Part shown: piece by piece, positions 12,351 through 23,505 of the stretch
Layout: each line of letters begins with the position of its first letter
Numbering within the stretch: the first letter of the stretch is position 1
Origin: Paguma larvata
Lineage: Eukaryota > Chordata > Mammalia > Carnivora > Viverridae
Assembly (NCBI GenBank): GCA_030068075.1
Contig: CM057839.1
Span: 55,704,960 to 55,768,959 of the forward strand
Length of the DNA: 64,000 nt
Direction: 5' to 3'
Translations under genes and position numbers: made by a program
The notes under the pieces: generated by a model
What the model was told of the DNA's origin: nothing
The model's input: only the letters and a program-made list of their open reading frames with translations
Databases searched by the model: none

Positions 12351-13510
12351 AATGCTAAATGCACTCTGATTGCCACAAATACTGCCTTGAGAGAACTTGT
12401 AGCCCATTGTGCAAGGAGGAGGAACCCAGAAAGACCCCCTGAGTTGAATGAGACTAGGATGAGGGGCCAGGCAGGATAAGGCATCTAGAGTTTGTAGGGC
12501 AGAGTGCAGGAAAGAAGAGAGCTGTGCCCAGCAGAAACACACCAGAGATCTGCCAAGCATCATCAAGTATTTAGCAGGGAACTGATCATTGCAAACATAT
12601 AAGGAAAGTATTCAAGGCTGGAGAAAGAATGAGAAGTGACAGTCCCTGGAGTTGACACAGGGCCAAGAATTGGGCCTCTTTCCACCAAACTGCAAAAACC
12701 CTTTATTCTCGGGATATTAGCTAAAATAATCAGAAGAGCCTTCTGTCAGAAATGGAGAATGATTAGCCTTAGACTACATACTTCTCTTGTCTGACCTTCC
12801 AAATAAAAAATTAATGCTTACGGGGACCAAACTGTTTCCCAGTAAGTTAACTGCATCTCCAAACAAAGTTCAAGAGTATTTATACAGGTGTGAAAATATC
12901 CATGACCTAAAAGGTAAAATTCATAAAGGCTGGAATCCAATTAAAAATTAAAATTGAAAAAAGAAAACAAACTTCTTGTCAGTAATAATTGAGACATGAA
13001 ACAAAAAAAATTCATTCTCAAGGACATCATACCTCTGAGATTGATTTCTTTTGCTTCATCTTTTCTCAGTCAACTAGCCTACTTGGTGTTGAAACAACTT
13101 TGAGGATCTATGCCTGTTAATGGTAATGGCTAGTCTTGGTTTGTCCTTAACGTGTTCCACATTTAGTAAGAGTAACAAGAGGCAACTAAAGGAATTTTTC
13201 ATATTTAAAAGAAACCTATTTTAACTCTATAGAATAACATTTATTAAATTTTTCAGGTAGTGAGACGAACGAAAGATCTTGAGGTTCTTACCTAATTTCA
13301 CTCTTCAAGTCTTGCTTAAGACATAAAAACACAACCCAACAAATGTTTGCATTAGTTGTAAAAGACCTGGTGTAATTGGCCTCTGGAAAACTACACCTAC
13401 CCCCATGGTTCTATAAGACTGTTATTTCATAAGATGTTCAATTGTCATGTCTTAATTTAAAACATGGTGTGAAATTTGGGTCCCTCCAGTCATGTGATTT
13501 CAGGAAAGTT

Positions 13511-13547
13511 AATTAGGAACTTCTCAAATTCAATTAGGAACTTCTCA
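13511..13547 (+). repeat. 16-bp direct repeat, 21-bp period
   Basis: The word aattaggaacttctca occurs at 13511-13526 and again at 13532-13547, separated by five bases. Confidence 0.9.
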
Positions 13548-15048
13548 TACTTGAAATGACCTTAGGGTATTATTGTTTTTGTTGGTAGGTTACCGCCCCT
13601 CCCCCCACCACTTCTTTTCACCTCCCTGTGAGTTTGGCTTTAGTCTGTTTCCTAGTTCTGCCTTTCAGACATAATGAAACTACTAGCAAGGAAACTCCTT
13701 ATCCTCTGTGTTCTCTTAAATTCTTTTCAGTAGAATAAGCTAGTCTACTTTGTGGTCCCTTTGATTCTGGAAACTACTCTAGTCACTTGTCTTGCTGCTT
13801 CATTCCTGGCAACCACTTCAATAACCAACTCTTGAGGTAGCTAAGTTTATACATAGACACTGAGAAGAGGCACCAGGCATGAGTGAGCTGATGGATTCAG
13901 ATCTTACTTCGATCATGTAAAAAAGTAAATTCCTTGAGGACAAGGGAAAGTCCTTTTTCTTTGATTACCTAGCCAGCATTATGATTGGTGCATAACATAT
14001 ATTCAACACAGTTGGTGAGGGTCAGGAGAAAATACCAATATAAGAGCCAGCATACAAACTCACTTGGTAGAAACTGTGATAACTAAAAACAGAACTATGG
14101 GGGAAAACTTGCATCATGGCTGACAAAGGGAGTGATGCCAACCATATATCAGTATCCTTGAGAAATCTTAGTCTGCCTAGTGGTATATTGAAAGAAGTCA
14201 ATTGAAAGGGTCACTTCAAATCTCTTTCCCCAATTAAATGGTATAGAATTGTAGGAAATAGTATTAGAGAAGACCACAACACTATTTTTGAGGGTCCGAG
14301 TGTGGAGGTGAGGGGTGTCATGGGAAAACAAAGACTATTTCACTTAAAGCTAATTTTAGCTTCACCTGTAAGGACTTTCAAGGGTTTCAGCATTGACTCT
14401 GGAAATTTAACATTTGCTACAGTAAATAGGAAGTATGTGAGCAATGGGGCACTTCCCTTGAAAATTCAATAATTGGTGGGTGTAACCATTTTCCAACTAA
14501 AAAGTCAGGAGCACTAGGAAAAAAAAAACAGTAGATGGATTTAATCCGTATCTCTGAAGTAGGGGCCAGACCAAACAGATAATCAGATATAGATAAATGA
14601 TGCAAGAGTTAGAGAAAAACATGTAGAAAATTCTCCCCTTCGCTGGGACGTTCCATGACCTTGCTTCCCATGGTCTTAAGGCTCCTAATGATATGAAGTT
14701 ATTTGAACTAGACTATCTAACACTCTAGGTTAATATCTAAGAGGAGAATTTCAAACATACCTAGATAAATGATGAGAGACCTGAAGGAAGATATAGTCAC
14801 ATTACTTGTAATCAAAGATTAGATAAAAGAATGCCTCTAAGAATGAAAACTGAAATGGTAGAAGTTAGATTTTTTTTTCTTAGATTGTGCAAGAGGAGAA
14901 TTCAAAACACTAACAAATGATGATTCCACCACATATTTTCAAACAAATAACAGTTGTAGGAAATTCTTCACTTACTAAGAATAACATGGAGTTTTTTGAA
15001 AAAGGTTTTGTGTCATAAGTAATAGCAAGTTAGAAGAAGAACCTATTT

Positions 15049-15238
15049 AGGAGCACATGGTTGGTTCAGTTGGTTGAGCATCTGACTCTTGGTTCAGTTC
15101 AGGTCATGATCCCAGGGTTTTGGGATAGAACCCTGTATTGGGCCTCACTGAGCTTGGAGTCTGCTTGAGATTCTCTCTCTTCCTCTGCCTCTCTCCCCCA
15201 TTTGCACATGTGTTCTTGCTCTCTCAAATGAAAAAAAA
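15049..15238 (+). mobile_element. CAN-SINE, plus strand, older type
   Basis: The head 'ggagcacatggttggttcag' is followed by 'ttgagcatctgactcttggttc', 'caggtcatgatcccagggtt', a CT-rich 3' part and an A tail. It lacks the cat-type GACAGCTCAGAGCC block and reads closer to the older carnivoran form. It is flanked by a short duplication: agaacctatt at 15038-15047 and agaatctatt at 15239-15248. Confidence 0.85.
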
Positions 15239-15248
15239 AGAATCTATT

Positions 15249-16660
15249 AAAAAATTTTTATTACAGGCAGAAAAAGAAACTTTAGACAGAATTTGCTATG
15301 AACACTTGTGAAAGAAAACACGAACTTTTTAGAAAAAGAAAAGGAACAGATTTTAGTGAATTAAAGATCTGGTAGTGCTGAGGAAAAAATATGAAGGAGA
15401 TGGAAAACCAGAACATGCAATTAGTGGAATTAAAAATAACATTTGATATTGTAAAGAATGAAATAGTTGTGTTGAAAATTGGATAAATGAGGTATATAGC
15501 AGATGGTGAGGCTCCATTTTAAAAAGAAAAAGATAAATAGGATGAAGGAAAAGAAGGATAATGAGATGAAAGTGATTGAAGACAACAGACATGGAGGACA
15601 TTTAATGAAGACCTAACACAAGGATAGTTTTTTCTGAGGAAGTGAACAGAATGAATTGAAAGGATGATGTCCTCTTCAGTTTTAACAAAAAACAATACTG
15701 AACTGAAAAGTCATGAACCAGCTGGTAAAAAGATTCCCTCCACCAAGTAAAGTTAATGAAAACTGATGCAAACCTGCACATAGCAAAGGTTTGGAATTTT
15801 GTGAGATCTGAAAGAATAGAGGGAAAAAAGTGCTAATAAAGGGAGAAAATAGCAAATTGGTCTCAGACTTGAAATATTATATACTGCGCATGCGTGCACA
15901 CACGCAAAGATGGAGCAATACCTAAAGTGCATTGAGGCTATTTTTGTGACCTACCTGCTTCAACTGTATGTCATAGCACGTGATTTTTCATTTACGAAGG
16001 CAATGAAAATATAGTTTCAGATCGATAAGGCTCAAAGTGGAAGTCCTTCCACATACTCTATGTGGCAAGATATATTTTAATCAACTAAAAAACCATTTAA
16101 AGACCACAAAGGAAGTCACAATCTGAGAAATAATAGTACATATGGAAACTATTTGAGAATGGAATTCATTCTAAGTAAACATGATTAGAAAAGATGCAAA
16201 TATTTTTCTTAAGAGAATATATAAAATGTAGCAGAAAAACAATGACCATAATGAAATGAAAGTTCCAAATCATACTTGACACAAATAAAAAGAAAATGTA
16301 GGAGAAATGGAAGAAGTGCATTACTAAATCTTAAATAGAAAAAGATAAATTCCACTGACATTTAGAAAATTTTTCAAATTGTTTTTCTTAAAACCTGAAA
16401 ATTAGTGCTAATAAAAATCAGTCAATATGGCATTCTAATTAGAGAAGAAAAAGTAATATCTAAAACCAACTGGAAAAAAATAAAAATAAAAATCAGAAAT
16501 AAGACTCACTATGCCTGTTATAATGAGTAAAAATTACATAAAGTTGAGTAAAATGTTTATGTTTGGGTACCAAACCAAAATGGAACTCTATACTATTAAC
16601 AAGTGACACACCCATAACACAGTGCCTCATGAAAACTAAGGTAGAACAAAAAATCTAATA
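15249..16660. other. A-rich unassigned DNA, possibly old LINE
   Basis: The plus strand is strongly A-rich with many 'gaaaa' words, as in old L1/HAL1 ORF1-bearing parts, but no diagnostic motif could be read. The minus-strand open frame at 15353-15601 is a T-rich shadow. A CpG-rich palindrome-like site sits at 15885-15896. Confidence 0.4.
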
Positions 16661-16670
16661 CAAGTGAACA

Positions 16671-16903
16671 CTTTTTTTTTAGAGCTATAATTTAAAATTT
16701 TTTCTCAATGTCTGTTTAGTTTTGAAAGAGGGAGTACAAGTGGGGGCGGGGCAGAGAGTGAGAGAGACACAGAATCTGAAGCAGGCTCCAGGCTCTGAGC
16801 TGTCAGCACAGAGCTCACCTACACGGAGCTCCAACTCACAAACCGAGATCATGTCCTGAGTTGAAGTTGGACACTTAACCGACGGAGCCACCCAGGTGCC
16901 CTG
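16671..16903 (-). mobile_element. CAN-SINE (cat type), first of two at one site
   Basis: Reversed SINE: T-run, then 'ggggcagagagtgagagaga', 'gcaggctccaggctctgagc', 'tgtcagcacagagctc', and the tRNA-Lys-derived head 'cggagccacccaggtgcc'. It is flanked by caagtgaaca at 16661-16670 and caagtgaaca at 16904-16913, an exact 10-bp TSD. The 73-codon minus-strand open frame at 16685-16906 is SINE sequence. Confidence 0.93.
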
Positions 16904-16913
16904 CAAGTGAACA

Positions 16914-16993
16914 TTTTTTTTATTTTATATTTTGATGTTTATTTTTTCTGTGAAAGAGAGACACACACACACAGAGCTTGAGTGGGGAGGAGC

Positions 16994-17024
<31 letters not shown>

Positions 17025-17160
17025 CACAGAATCCGAAGCCGATTCTAGGCTCTGAGCTGTCAGGACAGAGTCGGATGCGGGGCTCAAACTCACCAACCAG
17101 GAGATCGTGACCTAAGTTGAAGTCAGATGCTTAACTGACTGAGCCACCCAGGTGGTTCTG
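16914..17160 (-). mobile_element. CAN-SINE (cat type), second at the same site
   Basis: A second reversed SINE follows directly after the middle TSD copy: T-run, a (CA)n and (GA)n-rich tract at 16960-17020, 'ctaggctctgagctgtcagg', and the head 'ctgagccacccaggtgg'. Its right flank is caagtgaacg at 17161-17170, a third copy of the target word with one mismatch. The expanded GA tract is typical of the SINE's CT-rich 3' portion. Confidence 0.93.
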
Positions 17161-17439
17161 CAAGTGAACGTTTTTAAAGAAAGCTGGGCTGCAGAATTTT
17201 CAGACAAAATGGATTTTAAAATATCAACCATTAAATTGATTAAAGGTGGGATTGTATGTTATAATGAAGGAAATTACCAAAAAATGAAAGTATAATTTTC
17301 ATCAACCTTCATGGATGTAATATCACAGTATTAAAATAGATACTAAAAAAAGATTAAGAATGAATGGATAAACAGGGAAAGATAAATATAACCAAGTAGA
17401 TATGTACATACATAAAGCAATTTTTAAAAGACTGCGCAG

Positions 17440-17780
17440 TGGAAAACTCTGAGACGTTCTCCTAGATGATCGTGTTTTTGATTGCACATGTTTTTAAAAG
17501 TGTGGTGAGATGTATCCTGAACACTTCGAATTGGTCAAGTCCTCCTGGGCATGCAGTGTGGCAATGTGCATCAAAAAATCTTTAAAAAGTCAGTGTTTTA
17601 AACCTATTCTACCTCTAGGAAATTATCCTGGGGAAATAATGGGAGTATACATGCTGATACATTTACTCATTCACAAGAGTGTTAAAACCCCTGTCTTAGG
17701 ATAAATATACTTGTTTGAATAAAAGATTTAAAGGCAACAATTAAACCCTCCTCCCCTTAAATACTGGAGGAAGTGAAAAG
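17440..17780 (+). mobile_element. Ancient L1M fragment, ORF2 C-terminal region
   Basis: The words 'tcttgggcatgcagtgtggcaa'-like (cctgggcatgcagtgtggcaa), 'aaatctttaaaaagtcagtg' and 'ctacctctaggaaattatcc' with 'tggggaaataatgggagtata' follow the order of the end of ORF2 in old mammalian L1s. The open frame at 17510-17704 is a remnant of it. It probably continues at 18181-18410 after an L2 piece. Confidence 0.5.
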
Positions 17781-17844
17781 AGCATCTTTACATAATCTTG
17801 AAGTGTGCAAAATAAATATGGAATGAGAAGAGACTATATTTGAG

Positions 17845-18180
17845 CCTTTAGGACCTTTTCCTGTTAGTTTTCCTGGGACTCTGCTCCCATATCTCTGTCC
17901 AAAGAGTTTATTCCCACCCATTCAAAGGTCTCCTTCCCTGCCAACCTTGCCTAAAAGCCTGGACCCTCCCTGTGGAACCCTGCAATGCAACATCCCATCA
18001 CTCTCCTTTCTTTTTGTAAATTGTGCTTGTCCCTACTTGTATTTATAATCTATATTTGTTGTTCTCCCACTTGAATATAAACTCAAGAGCCCAGGAGTAT
18101 TTTTATTCATGATTATACACCTACAGCCCAGAAAACGCTCCTGAACATTGGTCGTGTGAATAAATGCATTAAGTAATGGA
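17845..18180 (+). mobile_element. L2 LINE 3' end
   Basis: The words 'tttgttgttctcccacttgaatataaactcaagagcc', 'aggagtatttttattcatg', 'tacagcccagaaaacgctcctgaacattgg' and 'gtgtgaataaatgcatt' match the L2 tail order (location of 'agactgtaagctcc', 'agggcagggac', 'cccagtgcctagcac', 'aataaatg'). Confidence 0.5.
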
Positions 18181-18410
18181 AGACAATATTGCACAGTGTT
18201 TCAAAATGATAATGTGGCTGCATATTTACTCACAGAAAAAATTACAATAAGAGGTGTTCATATATAGAAATAAACCCATTTTTGTAAAGTCACCATATTT
18301 GCATGTGTCAAAATGTGAAAAAGCAATTGGACTATTTTGATGTGTTTTCTTGATAGTTGTATTTTCTACAAAGGTACATTTAACTTGTGTGACTAGAAAG
18401 AAAAAAATTC
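18181..18410 (+). mobile_element. Ancient L1M 3' UTR fragment
   Basis: The closing words 'ttttcttgatagttgtattttctacaaaggtacatttaac' and 'gactagaaagaaaaaaa' resemble the 3' UTR end of old L1M elements (the 'tttccaaattttctacaatg' type followed by an A-rich tail). Confidence 0.4.
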
Positions 18411-19363
18411 AAAAATGGATGTTGAATGATGTGTCAGGGTGTCCCTACCTCTGTATTTTGTTCCATGAAGAAGCAAGCAATGTGCTATTTATGTGAAGGG
18501 TGTTACTAAACAATGTAGGACTGTTCTGACAGGTCGTTTTTGTATCATGTTCTGAAGACCACCCTAGGTACTACCCTTGCAATTTATCAACATGTACTTG
18601 AAACATTGGCTAAAACAGTTCTGGTAGGAAGATTCTGGGGTAGTACCAGGCTGGATGGGCAATAGTGAAGGTCACTGTGTTGACAGGATGAGAGACAGGG
18701 GTGTAATATATGAAATCGCTGATGTTGTGACAAGGAGAAGAGATTGAGACCATATGCCAGAGAGAGCAGTAGGCTGGGGAAAGGAATATCAGAGAAAAGA
18801 GACACAGATTCAACTAGGGAGAAAGTTAAGGACCCAGTCATTAAACAAGAGATGTTTTCATGAAGTCCCCTGCCACTTCAAGGAGCTACTTAAGCTGGTG
18901 CAATTTTTTCTTTTCTTTTTCTAAAGTTGCATTTTAAGTTACGAAAGTTAAACATGTTTATTGTGAAAAAAATTGGACAGTGTGAAGGGAATAAAGGGAA
19001 AAGTTAAATGGTGCTATCACTGTGGTCACTTCTACTTTAACCCCATCTTTAGTGTTACTCCCCATACCCAACTACTTTGTTTTCTACTTAATCTTACCTA
19101 ATTTACTATGCGTTAAAAATACTTATCTATTTATCTACCTATCCATCCACTTATGTTATGCCAACTATGTTATTCCATACATAGGTTTCAGCCAATTGCT
19201 TTGTTAACAGACATTTCCCATATGAAAACACAAGGGTAGATCCTCAGGGCAATTACCCAATTGAATACATGTTCTAAATACATGTTTGCAGGTATATCTG
19301 TTGAATAAATTTGTAGAATTTTCTGCGTCAAAAGGTATGCAAATTTCATTTTTATTGATACCA
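18411..19363. other. Unassigned non-coding DNA
   Basis: No gene or named repeat was recognised. Two overlapping minus-strand open frames at 18587-18841 have no domain. A short ttat/tctat-rich tract occurs at about 19119-19155. Confidence 0.5.
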
Positions 19364-20215
19364 TTAAAAGATGCTCAACATGACTCATCAGGGAAATGCA
19401 AATCAAAACTACAGTGAGGTATTACTTTACATCTGTTAGAATGGCTAAAATCAAAATGAGAAGAAACACATGTTGGCAAGAATGTAGAGTAAAAGGAACA
19501 CTTGTGCACTGTTAATTGGAATGTAAATTGGTGCGGCCATTGTGGAAACCAGTACACAGGTTCCTCAAATTGAAGATACCATATGATCTATTAATTTCAG
19601 TACTGGGCATTTACTCAGGGAAAATAAAAATGCTAATTTGAAAAGATACATGCACCCCTATATTAATGGCAGCATTATTTACATTAACCAAGACCTGGAA
19701 GCAACATAAGTGTCTCATCACTAGATGAATGGATAAGAGAAATTTGGTATATATGCAACAGAATGTTATATAGCCAGAAAAGAGAATGAGATTGTGCTGC
19801 TTGAAACTGCACACATGACCTAGAGGACATAATGCTAAGTGAAATAAGTCAGAGAAAGACAAATACCTCATGATACATAAATGATATCTAAAAACAGAAA
19901 AAGAAGAATTGACTTATAAATAAAAAAAATGATGGTTGCTAGAGGAGAGAGGGATGGTGGGTTGGGCAAAATGAGTGAAGGGCAGTGGGAGATAGAGGCT
20001 TCCAGTTACGGAATAAATGTGACACAAGAATAAAGGGCACAGCATAAAGAAAGCAGTCAATGATATTTTAACAGTGATCTAACAGGACAGATGGTAGTGA
20101 TACTTGCAGTGAACATAGCCTAATGTATAAACTTGTCAAGCTACCAAGGCGTACGCTTGAAACTACTGTAATGTGTGTCAGTTATCTTCAAATAGTATAA
20201 TAAATTCATATTTAA
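19364..20215 (+). mobile_element. L1MA-like LINE 3' end
   Basis: The start 'aaaagatgctcaacatgact' with 'gggaaatgcaaatcaaaact' begins inside the ORF2 C-terminal part. Next come 'ggaatgtaaattggtgcggcc', 'gtggaaaccagtacacagg', 'ggataagagaaatttggt' and 'agaggacataatgctaagtg'. A 3' UTR follows with 'gggcacagcataaagaaagc' and 'gtcaatgatattttaacagt', ending near 'gtcagttatcttcaaatagt'. The ORF2 reading is interrupted by many stops. Minus-strand open frames here are shadows. Confidence 0.8.
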
Positions 20216-20234
20216 GGGCTCAGGTCATTGAGCA

Positions 20235-20320
20235 TGTGGATTAGTTTCACGTGCCAGCTGTGGAGTCGAAATACCTGGGTTCAATGCCAGGCTCCACTAT
20301 CACCTACTTTGGGCAATATG
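20235..20320 (+). mobile_element. MIR SINE fragment
   Basis: 'gtggagtcgaaatacctgggttcaatgccaggctccactatcacctac' follows the MIR 'tctggagccagactgcctgggttcgaatcccggctctgcc' order. Confidence 0.55.
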
Positions 20321-23300
20321 CCATAATTTTTTTGTTATGATAAAAACATAACCTAAGCTTTCTGATAACTATTGTTATCACAGTTTTCCTAGTTTCCCAG
20401 AGACCTGTGTAAGGCAGTTGGGAACATTGCCTTGAATATAGTGAAGGTTTTATCAGTATTAGCTGTTAAAACTGGATTGAAGCCACTTTCTTATTTTTTT
20501 TAATAAGGAAATATAATGGTGGGTTGACATTCTTTCTTGCAAAATAATCTCCTGAACTAGGAACAAAAGGAAAAACCAAACTTGGCCATCAAGAATGATG
20601 CTATTTCTGCCCTGATTTTGTTCACAAAGTAGCTTCATGTCTCATATTAGGTAACCAGGGCTTAAAAGCCCAAGAAAGTGGTGAAAGGTCAAGGTGTAAC
20701 AAGTAAAAATAGAGGATGCCTAAGTGAATTTGAATTTCAGACGAACAACGAATACATTTTTTTTTCACATAAGTATGTCCCACGCAATGTTTGGAACATG
20801 CGTATACTTTTAGAATTTTTTGTTGCTTATTTGAAATTCAAATTTACGCCTTCTGTATTTTATCTGGCAATATGAACACATGTGCTAAAGAATCCTGGGC
20901 AGTGTGTCTTTGCAGGATGATGAGGGAATCATGTATTGGGGAGACTGACCTAATCAAGTCCTAGTCTAACCATTCTGAAACATACTTTACTCTTGTCCCT
21001 GCCTATATACCAAATCAAAAAAAGTAGTACACATTTGAAATATAGTACATTTCATTTATTACTAAAGTGGGATAGACTTAGAGCTCTTTGATTTCTGGCA
21101 AATTGTAATATTCAGTATGAGGAACTGGTAAGTATGCTCTAGGCAAATAGATGGTTTATACCCTACCCAACCGTTATTAAACAGTTGAGTATAGATGAGA
21201 GGAAACTCATTTTTACATAATTTGTGGTGTTATTCTGCATTGTCATTGTGTTTCATATGAGTTTGTACAGTCCTGCTCAGAATCCTCAAACATTGTAGAA
21301 ATAGCCATGGAAGTTCATTCTTACAATTGTCTGAAAAGGATTTATTATGTCTTAATGAGAAAGAAAGCCAGCACTCCAGAAAGACAAAGTAGTTGAAGAA
21401 AAATGTTGACTACATGATCAGGGTAGTAGCATTTTGTATTTTGTTGGCAATTTTTTTGAAAAAGTGATCTAATTTGATTCAGAGTAATGTTACGAAGTAT
21501 AAAGACGACATGCTGTTTATGTTTGCATGGTGTTTCTTAACATACTGAGTTATCAGAAGGAAAAAAAAAAACTTGAGTTTCCATGCTTCTATCTCAGAGT
21601 TTGAGATACTTTCTAAAATGTCTCTCTTCTCTGATTGATAGTCTTCTGAAGGCAATGAGGCCTCTCAAATGTTATCTCCCTGTCCTTCCTTGGTCTTTAG
21701 ACCTTGGATCAGCCAGGTTTCCAACAAGTGAATCTTCATCAAGGAAGGGCTGTGTTTGTGTTAGGAGATGGTACCTTTGTAAGTGAAAGGGAATGATTTA
21801 GTTCTTAACTTCTCCTTGGGCTTATTTATGAAATCTAGCACAACACCCACAAAATGGAGAAAATAGAGTGGCTGTGAGAGAGAAAAAAAAAAGAACAGCT
21901 TGGTTACAAGGTTGATGAGCTTGCTTGGGCGTGGCGTGTTAAGGGAGAACCTCTGAAATCCTCCGCCAGCATCCTAGACAAGGCAAAGATGTTACAGGAA
22001 TCAAGCAAGACACAAGGGGAAATAGAGGACTTGACCTTTAAAATACTGTGCACTTTTCCCAAGAAATGAAACAAAACCATGAAATCATAACTGACAACTT
22101 TCCCTGCCTACATTTTTTTTCCTTAACAAATTCTGGGGTCACTGAGCCTGTGGGTATATCAAAAACAATACTATATCACGCTGTCTGTGATCAATGTCCT
22201 ATGTCATCTCATTTTGGTGAGTCTGGGATGGAAAGGGAAAGATGGTTGTAGGTAATGCCTGTCTCTAATATCATAATTTGGGGCACATCTGCGGCACCAA
22301 AAAACACCTGCTTATAGCACTGGCTCTATTTTACAGTGTTGCGGGGCTTCTTAGAATGTCAGGGATTATAATAGACATATCAAATAGAAGAAAAACCGAG
22401 TTATTTAAAACTCAAATGTGGGCTTGTGGGATAATTTTTTCAATTTTTTTCCTCTCTCAAATTCAGGGCAGGAAACAGGAGGAAGGCAAGGCTCTGATGA
22501 TACGACTGTGAGCTTGCAATTTGGCTTCTCCTTTGATAAGACTGGTCAGTCTTCTGCTGTGATAGCTTCCAGCCTTTTGGGAGAGGAGTGCTTCTCCCCA
22601 CTCCTGATGCGTCTCTGGTTGATTAAGTTCCAATCGGATTTCAGTCTTCACCTGCTTCTACCTCCTCATGCAAATTCTCTAGAGATGTAACAGTCTCAGC
22701 GGGGATTTGGCAAGGAGAAACTGGACATAAACATTTTGTTCCTCCTTTCCCCCCTTTCTCTTGGGAGCAAAGCTGCCCACAGAGCACATCTGCACTAAAC
22801 TATCTGGTCAGTTTTGCTCTAAAGCTTGGGAAGCTTACGGTTACAACTCAGAAGAGGAAGTCTGTATGTTTTAGGGATTTAATATAAGGAAACTTATTTT
22901 CCTGTAGATATAAGCCATCTTCCCTAATCTCTTCATTATAATGGTGTTTTTCTACTTGTCTAATTATACTGCATTTTTAAATGGGTTCTGAACCTCTGTA
23001 GGGGAGGGAGGTATTACTTATTGAGCCCATCCATGCCTAAACACAGTTGTTCAATGCAGTTTCATGTACCCAAAAAGAATGCCAACAGTGACATGAGATT
23101 CAGAAGGATATACCAAATGTAACATCTAGTTGTCATATGAAGAAAGACTTAGATTTGGTAGTGTAATACATAGAGCTGGTGAGAGGGATAGAGGTTACCT
23201 TCAGAGCCCAATGACCAAAAATGACCTGCAGGCATTTCCTGATAGTAAATATTTAATAGGTGGTAAATGATGAGGCCAGGACCTACAGCAAGGTAGAGTG

Positions 23301-23483
23301 GCTCTAGACCACTCTGTTGTACCATCCATCATATGAACTCCACACTTAGAACTTAGAGTTGACTACATTTTGTAGGTCCCCCAATTTTTTTAAAGGATAT
23401 AAAAAGTTCACTTACAAAGCCAAACCGTAATGCTTGCCAAGTCCGTCTTTTGTCTTCCTGATTGCTCTTTGGTATCTTTTGTC

Positions 23484-23505
23484 AGTGCAGGACAGTGCAG
23501 GACAG
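23484..23505 (+). repeat. 10-bp tandem duplication
   Basis: The word gtgcaggaca occurs twice in tandem, followed by a partial third (gta). Confidence 0.8.

Larger units (their letters stand above)
11351..15037. other. Unassigned non-coding DNA with micro-duplications
   Basis: No gene was recognised. Several very short tandem or near-tandem duplications are present (11955-11978, 12313-12350, 13511-13547). The open frames at 12234-12566 read through the 12313-12350 duplication and have no domain. An A-rich stretch near 12890-13010 could be old LINE residue, but I cannot name it. Confidence 0.5.

Noticed and set aside
12234..12566. 110-codon minus-strand open frame containing repeated CFPIS-type words
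   Set aside because: The repeat in the protein is only the 15-bp DNA tandem duplication at 12313-12350, read in two frames.
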